From NCBI RefSeq assembly GCF_010389155.1, contig NC_057767.1, positions 38,911,688-38,975,687 on the forward strand: a DNA stretch of 64,000 nt, in the 5' to 3' direction. The translations under genes were made by a program, and so were the position numbers. This stretch comes from Erigeron canadensis. Taxonomy: Eukaryota > Streptophyta > Magnoliopsida > Asterales > Asteraceae. The notes under the pieces are model-generated. The model searched no databases and was not told the DNA's origin. It saw nothing but the letters and a program-made list of their open reading frames with translations. Below are positions 1 through 11,239 of the stretch, in pieces. Position 1 is the first letter of the stretch, and each line of letters starts with the position of its first letter.

Positions 1-39
1 CAATCATTCTAAAGAAACGTAATGTCTTACAGCTTGCAG

Positions 40-3000
40 AGAAGATATAAGATGGCTGATGGGTGGATGAGTAAACCAATTTGGAAGCAGGTACATTCAC
101 ACCATTATGAAGTTATTATTTTATACGCAGTCTTGTGATATGAACTACTCCATAGCCTTCATATATCTTGCATCATGGTTTTTAATGATAAATAACCCCT
201 ATTCTTGAGGACTCTTGAAAAGCTTCCGTAATTGTGTTTCAGGCCGACCCACGGTTCGTTTGGAACAGGAGTATCTTAGAGGATCTAATTGAAAATAAGG
301 TTAGGCATTACTATTGAAAGAAACCATGTGATTATATCTGTATCTTTCCACAATTGTTCATATATACATTTTTTTAGATGATATTTTAAATTTTAATTGT
401 TGCAATATAATCTTCTCTGATAAGTTCATATTTCTTTCCACAGCTTGATGAGTTCATTGTACCCCTTTTACAAGGAAATATCCTTTTCAGTTGTCTGAGC
501 GATATAATATATAGATGATTTAAAAGACAAAACTGTTTTTAGATTTTGAACTATCTATGATGCTTTCTTTAACTGAGGATTAAGCTTCCAGATGGGTCAG
601 CTAAAGTTGAACAATTTAACATCCACGATTACATTAATTTCAAGGCGGTGCACAAGGCGTCTTGGTAGGTCATGATGAATACTACTGATTCTTGGATTGA
701 AGACAATCTCATTTGTATTGTCAGTAATTTAATATACCCATTATGGATTAGGTACTAGAATGTGGAGACGTGGAGCTAATCTAGAAGGGGATGTGGCTAA
801 CTTCATTGAAACGGAACAATTGCTCGAGTATGACGGATTTAAGTCGTCATTTTTGCAGGTAAATTACTTTCAGGAAGAATCGGGGCGTGAGATATTTTCT
901 GTCGGTTATGTGCTAAGCTTCAAATTATTGTTTGTTTCACTCTCTTTTATCTCCAACAATTTCCATCGTTTGAATATCTAATCCTACTACTTCTGCATGT
1001 TTGTTGATTCTATAATGCAGAATCTGTTTTTATTTACCCTAAAGTTAAGATGGGAGCATATTCGATATTCCACTACACTGAAGAACATTAAACCTCTTAA
1101 AAGACATTTTGAGGATATTATATTGTCTGATTAGTAAAGTTACTTTCTGATTTCAGGTTCGGGGATCAATTCCACTTCTGTGGGAACAAATTGTTGATTT
1201 GAGTTATAAACCCCATCTTGCTGTTATCGAGCATAAAGATACGGTATGGAGTTCTGTCATGACATAGTTTTATATCAGTTCATGAATTATTCAATCAGAG
1301 TATGATATGATTTGTCTAAATTGTATACTATTTTATGCATGATCTACATTTAGATGAGCAGTTACTTAAAATTGCATGTTTGGTCAATTGCCTGCAGCCC
1401 ATGGTTGTGAAACGCCACTTTCGTGATCTTTTGCAGAGATACGGAGATACTATTGCTGTTGACTTAACTGATAAGGTAAGAGCTTGCCAAAACATTATAA
1501 AATATAGGCATTGTAATATTATTCTATATAATGGCTTGCAGACTTCAGTCCACATATGAATAACCAACTTTTTGAGTGACTCTTTACATCCTATAAGTAT
1601 GTATCATATGCTGGGTTCTCACATCTCAGCAATTATGGTATTCTTGTTTGTTATTGTCTTATATGCAGAGCGGCAACGAGGGCCATTTAAACCTAGCTTT
1701 TGCCACCGAAATGGAAAAGCTGCCAGATGTTAGGTATATATTGTTTACATTCTCGACCCAATCTATTTCATTTACGTAAAAAGGGAAATGTACGAATATA
1801 ATACATATCCGCAAGGTAAGTTCATTTCTTGTTAGATTTAGGCTAATACTAGATTTTCAACCATATCATTACAAAGTTATGTTCAAGGTATGCGCTAATT
1901 TAACAACAAAAGGGTTACACTAAGTTATGCATGTGCTTACCGAGCAGATCATTTAGGTCCAACCCTAATGGTAAAGGAAAGATGACGTTCCATTACTCAT
2001 GATGATGATGTACTACATATCAAAATTGGGATAATATCATATAACATTGATATAATTAGGATTTTCTAAGTTTGTAAGTTGCAGAATACATGTGATTGCA
2101 GTTTTAATTTAAGTTTATTAATTGATTCAGATATGTTTCATTTGACTTCCATCATTGTTGTGGCAACTCTAATTTTGATGGTCTGAAACTTCTTTACGAT
2201 GAAATAGCTGACGACTTCAAAAAACAGGGGTATTAGCAAACCTTGACTATTATTTAGAAGTTATACTGAAATAGTTTCCTTAAGTGGAGCTATGATGGTT
2301 TTCCATAATACCACTTGTAATATTCACTGTTCCAGTTGAGCAGATACTTCCTCCAAACCCCAGAAGGCGAGTTACTAGCAGAGCAGAAAGGAATAGTTCG
2401 ATCCAACTGCATTGATTGCCTTGATCGAACAAATGTTACCCAGGTTCAACAACAGCTTTTTGCTTTACTCGGTTATTCATAGAAAATTATACTTTCTAAT
2501 GATTGCAACATGTTTGGTCGATTTACCAGTAAATGGGTTGATTCAGGTTATGTTAGACTTCTAGCATGTAAAATAGGTAAAATGAAAAAGTAGAGTTTTT
2601 TAAATCATGTTTCCGATACAACTAATCATATAAAAAAATCTAATAGTTCTAGACCTAAAAGTGATTTGGGTCAGTCAGACATGACCAGACCCAACAAAAA
2701 ATTGACCAATTTGACTTGTTATCCAACCCTTCCGACAAGCCCATTTTGGAACTCGCAAGATCTATCATTCTGAATGATTGTTTATTCTAAATGACAATAG
2801 TTTAGTCTAATTTGCTTGACGTTAGACTCTTCATGCCCTAAAATGAAAAACGTTTCTCGTTACACCTCATTGCAGAGCTATCTTGCACGAATATCTTTGA
2901 ATCAACAATTGCAGCGGATCTGTGCATTGACATCATCAGAAAGCATCTGTACATTTACAGAGGATGAAGATCTTGAGATATTCAGGAATTGTATGGCCTA

Positions 3001-5121
3001 AGAGTATTATCTTCTCGACACATTTTTTTTATAAACGAGTCAATTCAGGTTATGCTTTTATCATTGGTAGGTATAATAAAAATATAATATAGCTAAAAGA
3101 AAATGAGTTGAAAATCGTCCAGAACATGTTGTTTTAACACGTATAAAACCTTTTGTATAACTATTTTTCAAAAGTTAAGCTGTCATTGAAGCAATATCAT
3201 TTGTGTAATCATAGATGACACCTCAATACTTGTATCAAAAGTTTTTGGACCGCGTATTTCGGATGAACCCAATCCGGCCCAATTTTATGATTACCAAAAC
3301 AATACCCATTTTGACTTGTGCAATCTGCCACATCTAGTTGTGTGGTTATTTTCAAGTTAAAAATGTGTTCCCCTCTCATATTTTCCAAACTTCTTGATAG
3401 TGTGGGTAAATCAAGGTGACGAGATCAGCCGTGAGTATTCTGGAACCAATGCTTTGAAAGGGGACATTGTCAGGTGATATCAAACGACAAATTTGAGATA
3501 CTCTAATACTTTTGTTTTCTTTTTGTTGATGCACTTGATCAAATGAATTTTGCAGATATGGAAAACAAACTGTTTCTGGATTAATCAAAGATGGGATAAG
3601 TGCCCTTTCGAGATATTATTTGAATAATTTTCAAGATGGAGTTCGACAGGCAAGTTTCTTTATAACAAATTTGGCCTTCAGTTGGTGCCGAAGTTGCCAC
3701 TTCCTAGTTGTGTTCATCTTTTCCCTGAGTATTACTCTTATGTTCTTTCAGGACGCTATAGACCTCATTTGTGGCAATTATATTGTCAGTGGAAACAGTC
3801 CTTCCCCATTCCAGCTTAACAAATTTGAATCACGCACTGTGAGTATTCATAGCCTCATAGCTATGTCTAGATTATATCTTTTATACGATTATTCAGTTAA
3901 CAGTCATTAATTGATTACGATGCAACTATGAACTCATCGATCATTATTAGCGGTAGCTAAGTTGTTGTGTTTGGGTGATGAGTCAAGATAAGTAATTTGT
4001 TCGGGTTTACTCTAAACTTAATTGCCCAAAACCTTCTTTTTTTTTCTTTGTAGAAAATTGGAGTGTCAAATATAATAACACTTTAATGATAATCTATTGG
4101 ATAAATAAATGTAGAAATAAGATACCTTCAGCATCTTTTTATTTGTTTGCACCCATATGACATTTTTCTTTTTAGTTTATCTGATTCGCCTGTTAACATA
4201 ACATAAATCGACCCATTTATAACTAAATGTGCTAAAATTTTCACCTCTAATAATTATATTTTTTAGAGAGCTCTCATTTCATGGTTTTCTTGAAAGTAAA
4301 CCTAATCTTTGACTAGACACGTTTTATTTTCTTGGGAACAATTTAACTTTGGATCATTTTACTGCTAACTTGGAACATTGTATCTTTTTGCAATCATCAA
4401 TCTCATCAACCACTACAATTTGGTTATATGCAGTTGTTTCCTGTGGCATCAGCTTTATTGATAGGAGGGTTGACGGTAACATCTATCACTCTTAATCGAG
4501 GTATTGTATGATTTACATTTTATTGAACTTTGAATCCCTATTTCGTAAAATTTTCAAATAAAATCATGCTTTGAATACTCACATAAGTTTTTGATATGGC
4601 AAAGTAACAACATCAATGAGGATTTAATCATTTAAAATCCGGGTCTAACTTGGTCCTCTTATAACTTAATTTGAGGACTTCATCATTTTCAGTTTATGTA
4701 TAGACTTCTAAAACCAGATTTTCCAAGACGCTATTAATCCGATTTGATGAATATACTTGAACAGCAAAGCATATCCATTCACGATCTCCTACAACCAGTT
4801 TTGTTGTAGCTGATTAGCTGATTATTTTACCATGATTATGCCGTGTAAATCAAATCATTACTTTCAAAATGTACTTCCAAACACCCCTTAGTATCGAGTA
4901 TTTGTTGTAAAATTTATGGAGTTGTTGAGTTGGTTGTATGTGGATCTCACATCAATGGCTTCATTGTGTGTATTTGTTGTCCTTAAATTGCAGCAGGACA
5001 AAATGCCCAGAGTGTGATATCTTCGGTAATATGTGTGGGTGCAACTGCTGGAATGATGGCTCTAGTAAAATCAAATGGAAGACAAATCTGTTCTAGGCCT
5101 CGCTTGTGTGGCCTTTTGTAA
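40..5121 (+). CDS. SAC-domain phosphoinositide phosphatase, SAC6/7/8 type (5' end outside window)
   Basis: Probably removes phosphates from phosphoinositides at endomembranes (family knowledge). Sixteen coding exons are visible: 40-90, 243-299, 444-477, 584-664, 752-858, 1157-1243, 1398-1475, 1669-1733, 2131-2229, 2341-2443, 2876-2990, 3401-3473, 3556-3649, 3752-3838, 4434-4500 and 4994-5121. They join in frame to 441 residues and a TAA stop. The catalytic Cx5R loop reads [15 protein letters not shown] and is encoded at about 2399-2443. [10 protein letters not shown] and [11 protein letters not shown] are SAC hallmarks. The last two exons encode two short hydrophobic stretches, as in the membrane-anchored SAC6/7/8 group. 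About 150 N-terminal residues lie left of the window, judged from a family length near 600. One intron is U12-type and one has GC-AG ends. The clade is secure; which of SAC6, 7 or 8 is not. Confidence 0.93.
478..583 (+). other. U12-type (minor spliceosome) intron with AT-AA ends
   Basis: The donor reads ATATCCTT, the U12 AT-type consensus. A branch site TTCTTTAAC sits at 565-573, 10-12 nt before the intron end, which is typical spacing. Splicing after 477 and before 584 joins ...LLQG to SFQMGQ, restoring the family pattern QGSFQ and the reading frame. The intron then ends in AA, not AC or AG. No GT-AG choice here keeps the frame. Confidence 0.8.
3650..3751 (+). other. GC-AG intron in the SAC gene
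   Basis: The exon ends ...GVRQ (CAG) and the intron begins GCAAGT, otherwise a perfect match to U1 snRNA, as is usual for GC donors. The next exon starts DAIDLI in phase 0. No nearby GT keeps the frame. Confidence 0.85.
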
Positions 5122-5386
5122 TCAAGTGATCCTGGTCTCGTATTTAAACGAGACATCTTTGCTAAAATGGTATTATGACTTCGTAGATGTGTCCTCTAGG
5201 TGGCAATGATAATCATTTTTCTCAATTAATAATAAGTGGCTATACATTGAAACAATAAACATATTGAAACGGTTGTAAATAACTGAATTTGTAGGTTTTC
5301 ATTCTCGGACTTCTGGGTCAGCGGTTCGCACTGATTTTGCAGTGTGAAAAATTTGTTGATTAGATTTACTGTATATAGTTTTCTTT

Positions 5387-5390
<4 letters not shown>

Positions 5391-5453
<63 letters not shown>
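5391..5453. repeat. (TA)n microsatellite, about 31 units
   Basis: Uninterrupted TA dinucleotide run 270 bp past the stop codon of the SAC gene, between two convergent genes. Confidence 0.97.
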
Positions 5454-5455
<2 letters not shown>

Positions 5456-5986
5456 TATCTTAGTTATTATTTTCTGAATTTCTGTTATCTTATACCGTCA
5501 TTGTACAGATTTCCTTTTTTAGGTTCCGCTCGAACTAATGAATTGCCAAGAGGCTCTGAGTTCTATATAAATATCAACTTCTCAAAAGTATATAAAACAA
5601 AACCACGACCAGCATTTACAGCAAAATCTTTTCACATCAGAATCATATTTTGCATTTAATAATAAAGATGGCCAGTACGATATTATAACCCTTGTAAGTT
5701 ACGGATCCACTAGTTTACAAACTATACTCTGGCTAAATCTAGTACAACGAAGATGAAAAGAAAAGAGAAGAAATTGCACTAAGTGTGAGAATAGGAATGC
5801 CAAAAGAAGATAACAGAGGGATTTATCCAGCAGCCCTTGCACACTACCGATGCAACTTTATACTTTTGGATAGCAGTTCACTCTCTCCTACTTGAAACTT
5901 GATACATAAGCAAACAAACTGTTCAAAGTACACTGGTTAACAGTTAATGCATTTGATGCCGCGTCTCCAGTGTTACAGGTTTTAGG

Positions 5987-6696
5987 CTAGGTTTCCAAAA
6001 CAGTTGGGTGTTCTATATATAGTTGTACAGACAATGGCTCAATATTCATGGACTTAATGGGTGTTATTATTGGAGGTTGCTTCCACTGCTTTATATGTGT
6101 TGGAACCCACATATCGACATTATCACCCGGAGGAGAGGAAAAGTAAGCTGTTATTTCCCACCTCAAATCTGAAATGAAAGAGATCTTTTAAATACATCAG
6201 TTTCAGTATCAAGCCATGTGTGCGGCTTAGGCAATTGCTTTAGGCATTTACCTTGAGATACAACAGTCTTAAAAAGAGGTTCTGATTGAGAGAGCTTGAT
6301 CAAAAATGATCTGAGGGACAACTCCAGTTCTGCATGTTCCATCATCTGCTCATAAGACTTATTAGAGTGGTTCATATCAATTTTGAACAAGAATTTCTCC
6401 ATTGGAATTTTTTCGTCGCTGAAAAAAATTACTGCGATTCTCTCAACCAATCCCTGTTAGAATAGTATTATATGTTACTTGATATCCTTAGTCGGAACAA
6501 TAAAAAAATGAAGGCCTGAAGGGGGGCGTTTGGTATTAACCAGTATATATAAACAACTTAATCAAAGAAGACGCACATATACCTGTTGGAAGTGAGGAAC
6601 AAGTTGATTCAGGGAATGGTGAATGTAGTGCTTAAGTTGGGGGTGTCGAGCTTTATGTACCAATATATTCATGTATCTCCCTCTTTCAAAAGCACC

Positions 6697-6732
<36 letters not shown>

Positions 6733-7160
6733 CAACAACATGCTATTCACTTTTACTTTCAAGCAAACAAAGATACACAAACGCTAATTAAAATGAAATT
6801 ACGAATGAACCTGCAGGATATATTCCTTTGAGGAAGACGACTGATGTAATAGCAATTTCAAGAAATTCAACCACTAATTCTGTCTCCCCTCCTGCAATCA
6901 ACTCAACAATTCATTCAACGCCAAAACTTACAGATCATAACATGTATGAATATACAAATGCTTTTAACTACACAACCACCTTCTTATTATCAACGACAAC
7001 AAGAGTGTCAAGACATACCAAGTACTTACTACTTGACAACTTGACATGATCTTTGATATGAACTACTATACTACATGACACCAAAAGTGTTTCTTTACAA
7101 CTTAGACGTATTGCATAGCAAAAGGGATGTAAAAAGTTCAAAAGATGGCTCATTACCCAT
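5987..7160 (-). CDS. REV7: REV7 / MAD2B HORMA-domain subunit of DNA polymerase zeta
   Basis: REV7 bridges REV3 and REV1 in translesion synthesis in the nucleus and acts in other HORMA-clasp complexes. Exons on the minus strand are 7157-7160 (ATG G), 6811-6891, 6583-6695, 6252-6453 and 5987-6168. They join to 193 residues and a TAG stop; known REV7 proteins are about 200-215. Diagnostic stretches are VEFLEIAITSVVFLKGIYP, RYMNILVHKARHPQL, GLVERIAVIFF, LRSFLIKLS and EPLSVQLYIEHP. The start codon is the last complete codon of its exon, which continues upstream as 5' UTR to an acceptor at about 7233. At least one more UTR exon is therefore likely further right. The start gives MGGETEL directly before the HORMA core. 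The intron acceptor at 6696 is built by a TTA microsatellite. The gene converges with the SAC gene. Confidence 0.93.
6697..6740 (-). repeat. AAT/AAC microsatellite forming a 3' splice site
   Basis: On the coding strand this is a run of TTG then TTA units ending TTAG, directly before the REV7 exon at 6695. It replaces a normal polypyrimidine tract. Confidence 0.85.
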
Positions 7161-7233
7161 TGCCAGACAAGCCAAATCCGTTAGCTGCCCAAATGCGCCC
7201 TGCCCCTATCCTTTCTTGTCGTACTTGTATCAC

Positions 7234-8353
7234 CTGAAAAAGTATAAACATGAAGCGTTAAGCTATAAGCTTATGAATAAAGGTACTATATTAACTTGAC
7301 ATATGGCATAGATTGTAGTGCAGCATTAAGAGTCCTGAATAACTTGACATATTGGACCGATAAGCCAAGTGTACCAATTAATAATGACTTGACTTGACTT
7401 GTAAACTTGTCAACAATGTGGTGCCAAACTTGAACGCATGAATTCTACAATCAATCAAATAAGAGTATATAACTCTAGAAAGCGAACCCATGATAGGATA
7501 AATGCACACCCTTGTACTCAAACACCTGAATGTCTTTTGAGTGTCAACTATCTAATCCTTACCCGCCCGTTACTCACCTTTTAGCCCGTTTGCAACTACA
7601 CTTGAGTACTCTATGATCCTTGATCCCCCTATAACTGCACATAATCACATATAGGCACTACATTAGTATACTTATTACAAAATAAGGTTCATAAACCTTT
7701 AAATACTTGTATCTTACTTCCATGACTATTCAATTTACTTAAAATCTTGCCGATTTTCCTTCTTTTTTCTTTGCCGATTAGATATATATATATACCAAAC
7801 CGATATTACGTCAAGGGTATGTAGACAGTCAGTCATACGAGGGTAAATTCAAAGGACATTAAAAAAAACTAATTACCAATTATCTAATAGCAAACATGTC
7901 ATGAAACTTGAAACTTTCATTCAAGCATTTATACAAACATCTAACCTACATGACTTGATCTTTCCTTCTATTGTTCCCTATATTTTTCCAATAAGATTTA
8001 CATACACAAAAAAATAATTCCTAACCTATTATTTGTTTATGTTTGCTTACATCAATAATATCTATCTCATCTTGATCTGATCTGATGTTTAGGCCTCCTA
8101 AATTTGCTCGTTCCCTTTAACCGCCAAAGCAAGGACACATACAGAGATTTAGATGTATGTTTGATGGTTCCTACTACTTATAACCCTGAACTAGTTGTTT
8201 TATACACCTTTAGTCCCTCTTCATACTTTTCCTCACAATTTCAGTACTACTTACTTAGCAGCTAAATAAACCTACTTCTCTAATATCATCTTTTTTATAA
8301 AAAAAAATTCAAAATAAATAAACGTTTTCTTGTTTTTGTATTTAATATGTGAA
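7234..8353. other. Intergenic, REV7 upstream side
   Basis: AT-rich DNA without a supportable ORF. It should hold the REV7 promoter and a possible noncoding first exon, but neither could be placed. Confidence 0.5.
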
Positions 8354-8477
8354 ATATTTTATATTTAAGTTTAGATTTAGATACGTGACAATTCTGGTCC
8401 CTAAACCACCTTCTCATATTTTATATTTAAGTTTAGATTTAGATGCGTGACAATTCTGGTCCCTAAATTACCTTCTC
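8354..8477. repeat. 62-bp tandem duplication
   Basis: Two adjacent near-identical copies start ATATTTTATATTTAAG at 8354 and 8416 and continue through CGTGACAATTCTGGTCCCTA, with only a few substitutions. Confidence 0.9.
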
Positions 8478-8491
8478 ATATATAATATATA

Positions 8492-8735
8492 TAAGTGCAA
8501 GTTATTTTAATACCACTTATTTTAGTACTAATTTTAGGACATGTGTTTTTTGTAACTTACACACCACCATGATCATCTCCGACCACCACCATGATTTTTT
8601 AGCCGGAAAGTTTTAGTGTTTTTACAAAAAAGTCTTGTATATCGTAATAGATGATAATGATGGTGTGTAATTTACAAAAAACACATGTATAAATTGGTAC
8701 AAAATAAGAGGGGGTATTAAAATAAGTCATCCCTA
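8492..8735. mobile_element. Foldback MITE with long inverted arms
   Basis: The left arm (AAGTTATTTTAATACC ... ACATGTGTTTTTTGTAA ... ACACACCACCATGAT) recurs inverted on the right up to about 8735. TA-rich DNA flanks it. No coding capacity. Confidence 0.7.
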
Positions 8736-8930
8736 TGTATATATATATATATATATATATATAGATAGGATACCTTAAGAAGAGAGGGGTGTGAAGGTTC
8801 GTTTTTTTTTAATTTGTTTTAAAAACTTTTTTCCTTTTTTTCACTTTTTTCATTCTCTCTTTAATTAACTTATTTTATATAAAAATGTTTTAAAAAAAAT
8901 TTTTTTTTCAAGGGCGTAGCCCGTAAGTTT

Positions 8931-9090
8931 TAGGCGAAGCCTTTCGGCTTATGGCGGAACCATAATAGCTAAGGGCGAAGCCCGTTAGGTAGATCACCCC
9001 ATCACCGATCATCCCCTATGACCTATCACCCTCTATGACTTATCACTCCTACCAGCTACCCCTTATGAATATCCTTAAGGGCGAAGCCCG
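8931..9090. repeat. Dispersed GGGCGAAGCCC palindromes
   Basis: Copies of GGGCGAAGCCC, or one-base variants, occur near 8931, 8952, 8982 and 9079 in otherwise AT-rich DNA. Between them lie ATCACCCC/CTATGACC repeats. A degenerate relative of that CTATGACC/TATCACCCC segment recurs at 9970-10050. Probably a decayed mobile element; class unknown. Confidence 0.6.
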
Positions 9091-10146
9091 TACTGTATCC
9101 TTACATGTATAACTCACTAACTCGGGTTAGAAATTTTTATTTTTATTTATTTTTTAAAATTTTTTTATGGATTGAATTAATTAAAAAGAGAATAAGAAAA
9201 GTGAAAAAAAATAATTTAAAAGTATATATAATATTGATAAAAGTATATATAAAATTTTTTTATCGATAAAAGTATATATAATATTGTCTCGTACCAAAGT
9301 ATAATTGTGATATATATGACAAAAGTATATATATGATTTGAGTCTCATGATATCCGTACATATTTAAAAGTTTTTTCTTTATCAAGGAGCATATAAGTTT
9401 GTATTTTCAAGCAAATTATACAGACACTTATTTTATTGATTTATTTTTAAAGTAGTATTTGTTGTATCCTTGTGAAAGTTACTAATATCATAAGTCAAAA
9501 AGTGTGCATCAAAAAGAAAATTAAAAAACTCACCTATACGGTGGTGTTGTATACTAATTTTCTAAAATTAGAAAGAATCTCATCATAAGTTTAAAAAAAG
9601 GGTTCAAAGATGTAACGTATAAGACTATGTGGAAAAAACATGGAATGACATAACTCTATTATCTCTATTACATTATAAAATATTTGTTCTCTCAATTTTT
9701 CAGATTTAAGCAACTGAAAATACCCTTGTTACTTAATCATTCATGATATCATTAGAAAAAATTTCAACCATCCATTTTTCTCTCTCTCCTCAATTCTCAA
9801 CCACTCGTTTTTCTCTCTCTTCCATAAATCCTATATTCATCTTTTCATTCAAAATCTTTTATCTCAAAAATCATACATCGATACATTATAAAAGTTATAT
9901 GAGTGTTTTTAAAATTCCATGGTCTTTCATTAGAGATGTCATTCGAAATAGTTTCGACGGATTTTTAAATCCGATGATGGAGCCCGTACGGCTAAGGCAT
10001 TTGACTATCACACTCTATGACCCGTTACACTCTATCACTTATCACCCCACCATCTTTCCGCTGCAACGCGTGGGTACTTTTCCTCATGTATATTAGAAAC
10101 AAATTTGTGCAAACTATTAATTTGAATTGGTTTATTTTTTGGGTGA

Positions 10147-10290
10147 GGATTCCCTTAAGTTGAGTCCCCAACTTGAGTCAAGTTGGGGAGATCTTGACCA
10201 TTAAATGAAAATCAATGGCCAAGATTCAAAAATAGATTCAAAGATCACCCTAACATGATAAGTCATGTTAGAGCCAACTTGAAGGAATCC
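10147..10290. mobile_element. MITE, about 144 bp (GGATTCCC family, copy 1)
   Basis: Imperfect terminal inverted repeats: GGATTCCCTTAAGTTG on the left, CAACTTGAAGGAATCC on the right. Internal parts (CAAGATTCAAA, CTAACATGA..GTCATGTTAG) recur at 14550-14697 and 35760-35886. Confidence 0.75.
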
Positions 10291-10337
10291 CTTCCCTTTT
10301 TTTTTGGTGCGACTCAACCAATTAAACCCATCGAGCC

Positions 10338-10341
<4 letters not shown>

Positions 10342-10391
<50 letters not shown>
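10342..10391. repeat. (TA)n microsatellite
   Basis: Uninterrupted TA run of about 25 units. Confidence 0.95.
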
Positions 10392-10392
<1 letters not shown>

Positions 10393-10955
10393 CGTGTGCG
10401 TTTGGAATCCAAAATCCGCTCACTAACTTTTTATAAGATATCCTGAAACAACGATCAGTCCTATACCACCATCAACGAATTTCGAACGGCTGCTACTATA
10501 CTAGCAGTACAAAATAGTACACAAAGTATATAAGGTGGCGGGACTTAATAAATTAAGTTATGACTTATTCTAAAATAGTTAATCTATTAGGTCATTAATA
10601 ATGTTTGTTTTTTTGACTTACTAATAAAAAAAACTATATTGACTTAATTTATACAGACATTATTTTCATTAATTAATTCAATAACTTAATGGTTAGAATA
10701 ACAAACAAGCCCTAAGTCCATGATTATTTTATATGGATAAATAAAAGAAAAGATAAATTAATTAAATAATGTAATAAATACTCGTAGACGGTAGCTATAC
10801 ATCTTACGTGTCAAAAAGGCCTTAATTTCCTTCTATGTAGAGTAATTCCATCTGTCACTTTTTCCACTTGCCCGCTTTCTTGAAATATCTAGAAATATCA
10901 TCTCATCGATCCATCACAAATTAAAGAATCTTTTGAATATCCCAAACTACTTGTG

Positions 10956-10964
10956 TATATAAAT
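10956..10964 (+). promoter_or_regulatory. Candidate TATA box of the DOG1-domain gene
   Basis: TATATAAAT lies about 100 bp before the chosen start codon, a usual plant distance. Position and motif only. Confidence 0.45.
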
Positions 10965-11059
10965 CTTTTCCGGGTCATGTAGGAAAACTACTTGTATAAA
11001 TAATATATAATATATAATAAAAAGATTTGATTTTACTACTATTAATAAGAAAGAAAAAA

Positions 11060-11208
11060 ATGTCCTCGGCCACTAGTACGAATAAGTCGTCACGAAGAAG
11101 AAGCGTGAATACAAACATAACTCAATTCGAGAATTTCTTTCAAGGCTGGTTAGTTCGACAGCAAGGTTATCTGGAACAACTCCGTGACACTTTAAAAGAA
11201 TTAGTGTG

Positions 11209-11239
<31 letters not shown>

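Noticed and set aside
9743..10096. 117-codon ORF
   Set aside because: Low-complexity, Phe/Ile/Ser-rich translation with no domain, splice pattern or codon bias; overlaps repeat debris.
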